A stretch of 64,000 bases of DNA from Planctomycetaceae bacterium. GTDB taxonomy: Bacteria > Planctomycetota > Planctomycetia > Planctomycetales > Planctomycetaceae. Made by a program: the position numbers and the translations under genes. The notes below the pieces were generated by a model. The model had not been told where the DNA came from. It did no database searches and worked only from the letters and a program-made list of their open reading frames with translations. Position 1 is the stretch's first letter; each line of letters begins with the position of its first letter. The stretch spans positions 110,177 through 174,176 of the forward strand of contig JAKFWA010000028.1 in assembly GCA_021732995.1 (NCBI GenBank). Direction: 5' to 3'. Below are positions 57,514 through 64,000 of this stretch, one piece after another.

Positions 57514-60306
57514 TTACCACGAGTAACTCTGTTCAACCCGGCCTTCGCCGTTGTTGAGGTCCAGGTCGACGATCAGTTCTGTCTTGCCACCAACGTTGCG
57601 GAGCCTCGCAGCACCCGATGACGGCTTGACGGTCACCTTCAGATAGGTATCGACGATGTAGGCATCGCCTTGTTGCTCGATCTTGCTGCCGGCGGCTGCT
57701 CGATAGGAGACCTTCGACCCGGCTGCAGGTGACTTGATTGTCAGCGTGCGGGTGAAGCCCATGTGCTTGCCTTGAGTTGCGGGGATGATCTCGTCGGTGA
57801 CTTGAGCATCGCCGTAGCTGTAGAGGAAGACTGGCTGACTCTTGGAATTGATGCGGTAGCCTCGGAACTGGTAACCCTGTTCGCGAGCGGCCGCGCCCGG
57901 CCAGGACGCATCCGCACCGTCGAGTCGTGCGAAGGGAACGCCGCGCACGAGGCTTTGGACGTTGTCTCCCAGCGGCTTTTGATTGCCGGGGCCGCGACCG
58001 ATCCAGTGCTTGCCGGCGTCGATGAACTCGTTCTGCCAGATCATCGCAAGGTTGATGTTCTCGGCATCGAAGCACAGGTTGACCTTCTCGGGATATCCGA
58101 CGGCAATCGCTCGCGGGCTTACCCCCTCGATGAAGTTGCGGTAGATGATCGGTTCTTTTTCGGGCGTCAGTACGATCGCTTCTCGCTGAATGCCCGGCGG
58201 AACGGCGGCACTGGGGCCATCACTCAGCCACAGCCAGACCGACTGCATCTGCTTGTTGGCGTCGGCGTCGAGTACATCCTTGATGGTGACATTGCCGAAC
58301 GGCCACGGGGCAGGCATTCGTGTGCCGGGACGATAGACCTGCGGATTGTCCATATACCGCATGAACCAGTCTTGTCGCAGGCGACTCGCCATCTTGGTGA
58401 GGTCCATCGCTTGAATGCCGACAGCCTGATTCTTGTCGAACGGATGACACTTCACGCAGCCGAGCCCCTTGTCGCCCACCAATTTGCGACCGGCAGCTTT
58501 CATCTGGCCGAGTGATTCCGTGTAAGCGGTCAGCTTGGCTTCGGCCTTTTCGTCGGCTTTGCGGAACGCAGCTTCCAGATGTCCAACATTGTGACCCGCG
58601 AACTTCGGCATCACGGCCAGCATGTAGCCGCGATCCTTGGCTCCATTGTTCAGCAGGTTCTTCAGGTAGTTTTCGTTGAGCTTATCACCGACACCGTTGA
58701 TCGGCGGCGGGAGCCGGCCTTCGTCACCCATCTCCTTCATCGTGGTTTCGAAGTACGGGTTGCGAGCTTCGTCGATTCCACCAACCTTGCCGCGTTGATG
58801 GCAGGCATAGCAATTGAACTGAGCCAGCGAGTGCGCGAGGACCTGTTCGGCTGACCGTTCCGAAGAACCGTCCTTCAATGTCTTGACCGCTTGTTGAATG
58901 TGCTGCCGCTGAATGGCACTCAAGTGGTAGTGCGGAGTGTTCGCTGTCGGCGCCGCTGAGAGGCATCCGGCGCTGAAGTTGGCGAGGTCAAACAGCGGCT
59001 TAGCGTTCTTCTCGGCCTTGGCGGTCTGACCGTCCAGCTTCAGTTGATGGCAGGCCGCACAGCCGGCTGAAACGAAGATCTGCTTGCCCTTGGCGGCCAG
59101 TTCGTCGTTGAGCACAAAGGCATCGCCATCTTTGGCCGCTGCAGGCCGGTCTTGTGTCGGCGTCGCGATCGCAGCTAGCGATTGACGCGGCGTGCCGGGG
59201 CCTTCGATCTCGACCTTCAGTTCCCATTCGCCGCCGCCTTGCGTGTAGTCCACAATGATCGGATAGACGCCCTTGTTGAGTCGGCGCTGTCCCTGCTTCT
59301 CACCATAGGGATGCACGCCGTCGTTCAGCACGACTTCCCGGTCTTCGATCTGCAGGCGGCTGCCGTCATCCGATCCCAAGTGGAACTTGTAGTTGCCTTC
59401 TTTCGCGATATGGATGAAGCCCGTGAACCGCATACCAAAATTGTTCTTGCGGGCCGCGAGTTCCAGATCGAAACCGGATGACATGCCCTTCGTCTTGGGC
59501 TGAATCTTGCCGAAGTCCGGCACCTTTTCCCAATCGCCTTCGTAGTAGGCATAGTTGAGGTTGGCCGAGATCTTTACGTCCTTGAAGAAGAACGAAGCGA
59601 TATCCCGAGCCTGCTTGTCATCGAGGTTGAGGCTCGGCATGCGTCCCGCCGGCCGGGCATCCATCGGATTCTTCAAGAAGGCGATCAAGCTCGGTAGGGT
59701 GTACTTGCCCGCGAGGTTGCCCAATGGGATCGAATTCGCGATCGGAGCCGCACCTTGCTTCACCGGCGAGTGGCAGCCGACGCAACCCACTTGATGGAAG
59801 AGTTGCTCGCCGCGTTTGACGGCGGCGGTATCGGACATCGCCTCTTGAACCGCTCCGGTCTTGGACAGGTAGTGCACCAGAGCGGTGATGTTGGCTTTGC
59901 GTTCGTCTTCCGGGATGCCATTGAAGATGTCCGGCATCGTGGTGCCGGGCTTCCGAGCGTGCGGGCCATTCAGGAACTTTTCGAGTGCTCCCAGTTGGAC
60001 CCGCTCCCCGAGCTTGTCCAGCACTGGCGCTTGCTTCGCCTTGAAGAGTGATGCCTGCGGTCCGGAAGGCTTGTGGCATGACGTGCAATTCAGTTCCTCG
60101 ATCAGTAGGCGACCGAGTTCCGCTTCGTCAGGCTTGAACTTCTCCTCTTCGTCCTCGTCCTTCAGAGATTGCTCAACACGGGCAATCACTTTCTCGTAAC
60201 CGGCGACGATGGCGTGATCGGGAACAGCCGGGGCGTCGGCGGCCAGCGTGGCGAGCGGCAGGCTCAGCAGAGGGAACAGGGCCAGCGTGAATTTGCGAAG
60301 AGCCAT
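57514..60306 (-). CDS. Pentahaem c-type cytochrome with PA14 domain
   Basis: A 930-residue exported protein. The signal peptide is FTLALFPLLSLPLATLAAD. Five CxxCH motifs are visible: CTSCH (74-78), CVGCH (175-179), CAACH (about 418), CYACH (about 507) and CVKCH (about 625). A PA14-like domain lies between the second and third (about 255-375, including GNYKFHLGSDDGSRLQIEDRE). The last 250 residues are beta-rich. PA14 domains bind carbohydrates, so the protein may couple sugar binding to electron transfer outside the cytoplasm; this is inference. The ATG at 60306 has GAAGGA 11 bases upstream. Confidence 0.92.
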   Translation of the reverse strand: MALRKFTLALFPLLSLPLATLAADAPAVPDHAIVAGYEKVIARVEQSLKDEDEEEKFKPDEAELGRLLIEELNCTSCHKPSGPQASLFKAKQAPVLDKLGERVQLGALEKFLNGPHARKPGTTMPDIFNGIPEDERKANITALVHYLSKTGAVQEAMSDTAAVKRGEQLFHQVGCVGCHSPVKQGAAPIANSIPLGNLAGKYTLPSLIAFLKNPMDARPAGRMPSLNLDDKQARDIASFFFKDVKISANLNYAYYEGDWEKVPDFGKIQPKTKGMSSGFDLELAARKNNFGMRFTGFIHIAKEGNYKFHLGSDDGSRLQIEDREVVLNDGVHPYGEKQGQRRLNKGVYPIIVDYTQGGGEWELKVEIEGPGTPRQSLAAIATPTQDRPAAAKDGDAFVLNDELAAKGKQIFVSAGCAACHQLKLDGQTAKAEKNAKPLFDLANFSAGCLSAAPTANTPHYHLSAIQRQHIQQAVKTLKDGSSERSAEQVLAHSLAQFNCYACHQRGKVGGIDEARNPYFETTMKEMGDEGRLPPPINGVGDKLNENYLKNLLNNGAKDRGYMLAVMPKFAGHNVGHLEAAFRKADEKAEAKLTAYTESLGQMKAAGRKLVGDKGLGCVKCHPFDKNQAVGIQAMDLTKMASRLRQDWFMRYMDNPQVYRPGTRMPAPWPFGNVTIKDVLDADANKQMQSVWLWLSDGPSAAVPPGIQREAIVLTPEKEPIIYRNFIEGVSPRAIAVGYPEKVNLCFDAENINLAMIWQNEFIDAGKHWIGRGPGNQKPLGDNVQSLVRGVPFARLDGADASWPGAAAREQGYQFRGYRINSKSQPVFLYSYGDAQVTDEIIPATQGKHMGFTRTLTIKSPAAGSKVSYRAAAGSKIEQQGDAYIVDTYLKVTVKPSSGAARLRNVGGKTELIVDLDLNNGEGRVEQSYSW

Positions 60307-60522
60307 CGTGTGCAGGGTCCTTCAGGAAGTGTATCAGAGACCGGAGACGCAACGGTGATGACGCTGGCTGCGCGGTGCATCGTGGTCGCAGAGGCCACGG
60401 ATGCTGTCACGAGCCAGCGGAGTGTGCGGATTCGAAGCAGGAAAATCAGCGGGGCGGAAGTCTAGCGCGGACGTTCGCAAGACAACAAGGATCGGGGGAA
60501 AAGTGCCCGTGAGCCCAGCCAG

Positions 60523-61494
60523 CTATTCGCTCTGCTTGCCGGGAATCAGGCGATAGAGACGTACGATTCCGAGCAGCACGATGAATGCGACAACCGCAAT
60601 GCCGACCAGAATGCCAAGACCGAGCGCGTCACCAAACAGACGGCGGATGGAAACCACTCCCGGAATCTCCAACTGCCAGAGCCACTTCCAGGAGAAGATC
60701 ACGATGACCGCCGCCATGCTGAGGTAAGGGCCGTAGGGCACGAAGGGACGATTTGTGAGCGTTCGCACTGCGACGCCGATCAGGATCGCACACAGCGGCG
60801 CGAGTAGAAAAATGAACGCCATTGGCTGCCAGCCGAGGAAGCTGCCGATAATCGCCATCAGAGTGACGTCACCGAAACCGAGGCTCTCCTGTCGTAACAC
60901 CACGGATGAAATGATGCGGCAGAGCCACGTGACGCCGCCGCCCCCGACTAGTCCGGCGATGCTCCAGGCGAGTCCATGCCAGTGCGGGTGATGGCGAATC
61001 CACTCAGGAATCCATTGGCCATGAATCTCGACCAGCGGATGATTCCAGTCGACCCACAAGTGCATGATCTGGATATCGCCCGAGGCTGTTGCCAGCAGCA
61101 CTCCTAGAATCGTTCCGGGAACTGTGATTTCATCGGGGATGATGAAGTCCAACAGGTCTGTGACGGTGGCTGCGACCAGCAACGTGATCAGCGCGAGGTG
61201 GCTGATCGCTCGACCGTAAACCCAGAAGAGGTCCGGGCGTACTTCGTGACAGTCGTGCGCATGAAACTGAAAGACGGAGATGACATAGCCAGCGAACAGG
61301 CCCGCCGTGAGCAACTCAATCCACGGCCATCTGCCGAAGCTGACAGGCTGAGCATTGTCCTCCAGCTCTCGAAAACGACGGCACAACTTGGTCGACCACA
61401 ACCGCACCAGATATCCAATAGTCGCACCCATCAAGCCGATGATGGCAGCCACTTCCCACACGTGCTGAGTCACGAAGACATGAATGGCTTGCAT
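60523..61494 (-). CDS. A24-type prepilin peptidase
   Basis: A 323-residue polytopic membrane protease with about eight hydrophobic segments. Both family Asp motifs are visible: VTDLLDFIIPDEIT and the second Asp in SLGFGDVTLMAIIG. The N-terminal methyltransferase domain with its Cys pairs is missing, so it may cut but not methylate. It would process type IV pilins, pseudopilins and DUF1559-type proteins. No pilin assembly genes are adjacent, although a DUF1559 protein lies at 42503-43513. It starts 18 bases after the kinase gene stop, so the two form one operon. No strong ribosome site is seen. Confidence 0.9.
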   Translation of the reverse strand: MQAIHVFVTQHVWEVAAIIGLMGATIGYLVRLWSTKLCRRFRELEDNAQPVSFGRWPWIELLTAGLFAGYVISVFQFHAHDCHEVRPDLFWVYGRAISHLALITLLVAATVTDLLDFIIPDEITVPGTILGVLLATASGDIQIMHLWVDWNHPLVEIHGQWIPEWIRHHPHWHGLAWSIAGLVGGGGVTWLCRIISSVVLRQESLGFGDVTLMAIIGSFLGWQPMAFIFLLAPLCAILIGVAVRTLTNRPFVPYGPYLSMAAVIVIFSWKWLWQLEIPGVVSIRRLFGDALGLGILVGIAVVAFIVLLGIVRLYRLIPGKQSE

Positions 61495-61512
61495 GTGGGA
61501 AAGGCGGAGACC

Positions 61513-62973
61513 TCAGGATTGTGCGGCGTCGATGGTTTCGGTGATGGCCATGCGAATGTCACGGAGCGTGAGTGGCACGGTGACGGCGCGCTGCGACTTC
61601 TTCAACAGCAGTTGATGAGACCAATCGGCACTCGACTTGGGCAAGACCAGCACGCAGGGCACGTTCTTGGTTCCACACCACAGCAGGGCGTCGTCGCAGA
61701 CCTGAGCCAGGTTGCCTTCGACAGAATCACCGACCACGACGACGCAGTCCGGCGGATTGGTCTTCAGGCGAGCCAGGGCGCGATCCCAGTTGCTTAACAT
61801 GAGTGCGCGATAGCCGTGCTTTGTCAGGTACTCGCGCAGCATGTCCTGCTGCTTCGGGCGATCTTCGACGCACAGAATCGTCTTCATCGCACCCGACTTC
61901 GAGGCGGCACCTGCGACTGCGGCCTGACGCGGGTCAGGTCCGTACTCAACGAGTGCCTCGCGCAAATCCTTGATCAATTCGGTGGCAGTCTGGTAACGCT
62001 CATGCGGATTGATCTGCATCAGGCGGTCGATGATGTCCGCCAGACGTCCGGGGATGTTGGGGCTGATCGAGCGGATCTTGCGGACGCCCGAATAGCGTGA
62101 GAACCGCTTGCGGTCGTCAATCGACCTTGACGGTGGGTATGGTGGTACTCCCGTCGCCATCTCGTACAGAGCCGCACCTAAGAAGTAGAGGTCGCTGCGC
62201 GGATCGTTTCGCGGGGACCGCGTGCCCTTCTCAATGGTGGCGTATTCAACCGCATGCACGGTCGCGTCCTCGGCTGAGCCTTCATCACCGGCCAGCCCGA
62301 AGTCAACCAGCTTGGCGATGCCGGAACTGCTCATCAGCACGTTTGAGAGTTTGAAGTCGCGATGGGTCATCCCTTGAGCGAGCGCGTATTCAAGCCCCTC
62401 GGCCATGTCGAGCGCCAATCGCAGAGTCTCTGCAGGAGAGATCACGCCACGGATCTTGACGATGTCTCTGAGGTTACCACCCTCGATAAATTCCATCGTG
62501 AAGTAGTGAAAGCCGTCATCGAACCCGACCTCGTAAATGGGCACGATGTTTTTGTGCTTCAGCTTGGCACACAGTTCGGCTTCCCGATGGAAGTGTGCAA
62601 CAGCCGTTGGATCTTCGGCATACCGCTGCCGCAAAACTTTGACGCCGATCATTTCTCCGTTGTCGATGCGGCAAGCTCGAAACACCCGCGCGAAACTGCC
62701 TGAGGCGTTCTGATACATCAACTTGTAGTTGTCGAGGACGATCGGCGACTTCTCGGTTTCCCGCAGTCGCTGAGCCTGATAGTTCGTCAGCACGTTCATG
62801 GATTCCAGAGCCTTCAACAGGGAGTCTGGATCCGAAGTGATTAAATAACGAGAACTTGCGTCGGCAAGCTGCGATTCTGTCGCCAGCCGCAGTCTGATCA
62901 GCTCACTGGAGAGTTCATCCGTGGTTTGAAATCGCATCGTTTGGCTGGGCGAGTAAGTTGCTTGGGCGGGCAT
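61513..62973 (-). CDS. Ser/Thr protein kinase with C-terminal pseudo-receiver
   Basis: A 486-residue cytosolic protein. A short N-terminal domain (LSSELIRLRLATESQLADAS) precedes a Hanks-type kinase domain (about 80-345): VKVL Lys112, HRDFKLSN (204-211), and DFG (224-226). The Gly-rich loop is weak (NASGSFARVF), but the catalytic set is complete. A receiver-like domain (about 370-485) has the acidic pair in ILCVEDRP, but no Asp in the usual place after VVVV, so it is probably not a phospho-acceptor. Kinase plus receiver in one chain suggests signal integration. The ATG at 62973 is preferred to a TTG 66 bases upstream. Co-transcribed with the prepilin peptidase. Confidence 0.9.
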   Translation of the reverse strand: MPAQATYSPSQTMRFQTTDELSSELIRLRLATESQLADASSRYLITSDPDSLLKALESMNVLTNYQAQRLRETEKSPIVLDNYKLMYQNASGSFARVFRACRIDNGEMIGVKVLRQRYAEDPTAVAHFHREAELCAKLKHKNIVPIYEVGFDDGFHYFTMEFIEGGNLRDIVKIRGVISPAETLRLALDMAEGLEYALAQGMTHRDFKLSNVLMSSSGIAKLVDFGLAGDEGSAEDATVHAVEYATIEKGTRSPRNDPRSDLYFLGAALYEMATGVPPYPPSRSIDDRKRFSRYSGVRKIRSISPNIPGRLADIIDRLMQINPHERYQTATELIKDLREALVEYGPDPRQAAVAGAASKSGAMKTILCVEDRPKQQDMLREYLTKHGYRALMLSNWDRALARLKTNPPDCVVVVGDSVEGNLAQVCDDALLWCGTKNVPCVLVLPKSSADWSHQLLLKKSQRAVTVPLTLRDIRMAITETIDAAQS

Positions 62974-63300
62974 GATGATTGGCGTCCAAATGTCGTCCGT
63001 GGGATTCAACGGCCACACTCGGTTTTTGTCATTAGCCAATCACATGCCAAGCGGCTTCGCCCGTGTTTGCGGGATTGATGTGAAAACGGGAAATGTGCGT
63101 TTGGTCGAATCGCCTGCGTTTGCTGCGGGCATCCGAAAGAAGTGTAAGTCTTACCAGAGGACGCCGTGAATCACTGTGTTCAAAAAACTGAATCAAAGTT
63201 CGATTCTGGAACACTCGTTGAATTGATCAGGGGCTCAGCTTCGCAAGCATGTTGCATGGTTCTCGCGCAGTGACGCATTCCTTTGATGCTGGCTGCGCGA
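62974..63300. other. 327-base gap upstream of the kinase operon
   Basis: There is no recognised gene or clear hairpin in this region. It should carry the kinase promoter and the 3' end of the mtdB-like transcript. Confidence 0.4.
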
Positions 63301-64000
63301 TTAGAGCGCCGTCCCGATCTCGTAGATCGGTTCTGTGTCGAGGACCAGATCATTACTGCTGAAGAGCTTGTCGACGGCGGCACGATGGATCTTCATCTTG
63401 GTCCCGCCGACTCCAATCGCCCCGTAACACAGCACGCCGCCTCGATCGACGGCCTTGTCCAGCACCTCAACGCCCTCGATTCCTGCTGGCGGTACCGCGT
63501 TGAGATCAATCGCGACCTTGAGCGATTTCAAGGCCGCCCTCTGATTTGCTGACAGCAACTGAACTCCGGCTGCACCGGTCGCGATGATCAGATTCACGTC
63601 CTGAGCGGCTTTGGTGACGTCTGCTTCCGAGGCAGTCGAGCATCCACTGACCTGCGCGTTGGCTACTCTGCTGCGGACAGCGCTGCAGACGGCTTCCGCC
63701 TTGCTGGTGTCCCGTGATCCGATCAGCACGCTGGCGCCACGCTTGGTGAGCAACTGCGCTGCTCGTTGTCCCACCGGACCGGTGCCGCCCAGAATCAACG
63801 CTTTGGTTTGAGCCAGATCCAGGTGCTTCGCTGCGGCCAGCACCGCAGCGGCTGCTGTGGTGTTGGAACCATTTGAATCCATCATCACGGAGACTCGAAC
63901 AGGACCGAAGAACGTCTTCAGTACCTTGGCAAATAGGGCTTCGCCAGCAGCGACTTGACTGCCGCCGACGAAGATCGCGGTGTGCTTCAGGTCCTTTCTC
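63301..64000 (-). CDS. mtdB: Methylene-tetrahydromethanopterin dehydrogenase, partial
   Basis: The frame stays open to the window edge, so the 5' part is missing; 232 residues remain. Reading back from the edge gives KDLKHTAIFVGGS, then FFGPVRVSVMMDSNGSNTT, the typical MtdA/MtdB spelling. The nucleotide site GGTGPVGQRAAQLL and the closing CYGAIGVGGTKMKIHRAAV also match. This enzyme oxidises methylene-H4MPT with NAD(P) in the tetrahydromethanopterin C1 pathway, used by many planctomycetes to handle formaldehyde. An apparent GTG start at 63888 is internal and not real. MtdA and MtdB cannot be separated from this part alone. Confidence 0.9.
   Translation of the reverse strand, partial: RKDLKHTAIFVGGSQVAAGEALFAKVLKTFFGPVRVSVMMDSNGSNTTAAAAVLAAAKHLDLAQTKALILGGTGPVGQRAAQLLTKRGASVLIGSRDTSKAEAVCSAVRSRVANAQVSGCSTASEADVTKAAQDVNLIIATGAAGVQLLSANQRAALKSLKVAIDLNAVPPAGIEGVEVLDKAVDRGGVLCYGAIGVGGTKMKIHRAAVDKLFSSNDLVLDTEPIYEIGTAL

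Noticed and set aside
63888..63888. Apparent GTG start of the last gene
   Set aside because: The frame continues to the window edge and the upstream residues match the MtdA/MtdB family, so the gene is truncated by the window.

Overview
The window is a gene-dense stretch of chromosome, almost certainly from a planctomycete (Planctomycetota, order Planctomycetales or close to it). The evidence is the combination of two DUF1549/DUF1553 proteins, a PVC-type propeller/HEAT/haem protein, a DUF1559 prepilin-like protein, a five-CxxCH PA14 cytochrome, many large secreted beta-propeller proteins, and a tetrahydromethanopterin-linked C1 dehydrogenase cut by the right edge. No rRNA, tRNA, CRISPR array, transposase, integrase or phage gene was seen.

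Layout. 60-6427 (+) is a four-gene envelope-glycosylation operon: a GT-C-like membrane protein, an unknown secreted/anchored protein, a GT39-like transferase, and a GT2-methyltransferase fusion. 6491-12606 (-) holds a Q-rich exported protein, a 1193-residue membrane/coiled-coil protein and a two-PDZ HtrA-like protease. 12762-23858 is a mixed block with a secreted propeller, an HD-GYP protein, a GH3-like adenylase, a tandem alpha/beta hydrolase, a UxaE-like epimerase, a DUF1549/1553 protein and a Rieske-DUF59 fusion. 24132-29454 has nadA, a CotH-kinase lipoprotein and a second DUF1549/1553 protein. 29566-37034 has a membrane-tethered HTH protein with long acidic repeats, an NPCBM-domain exported protein, nadE and csrA. 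37731-47951 has a homoserine-kinase-type ApgM relative, the PVC haem protein, a degenerate DUF1559 protein, a Gfo/Idh/MocA oxidoreductase, a double MBL-fold hydrolase and an LdhA-type dehydrogenase. 48154-50162 is a CAP-domain protein, about 1 kb without a clear gene, and a GC-rich ASCH-domain gene. 50379-55091 has an ApgM, an unusual P-loop GTPase, a small membrane protein and a zinc-ribbon/TM protein. 55104-64000 (-) has a secreted propeller, an orphan SMI1/KNR4 protein, the pentahaem PA14 cytochrome, a prepilin peptidase, a Ser/Thr kinase with a pseudo-receiver, and the partial mtdB-like gene.

How the genes work together. The first operon probably transfers lipid-linked sugars at the cell surface. 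The PVC, DUF1549/1553 and PA14 proteins form the large extracytoplasmic haem/propeller repertoire typical of planctomycetes. NadA and NadE are the first and last enzymes of de novo NAD synthesis, but they lie about 10 kb apart in separate transcription units. The two ApgM-superfamily proteins, 11 kb apart, look like different functional subfamilies.

The most distinctive non-coding signal is a family of three 49-bp imperfect palindromes, each 20-28 bases after a stop codon. The most interesting proteins are the Rieske-DUF59 fusion with a Cys/His-rich linker, the HTH-acidic repeat-TM protein, the GTPase with altered G3/G4 motifs and its membrane-protein neighbours, and the kinase-pseudoreceiver protein. 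I saw no clear novel defence or mobile system; those four are the best leads.
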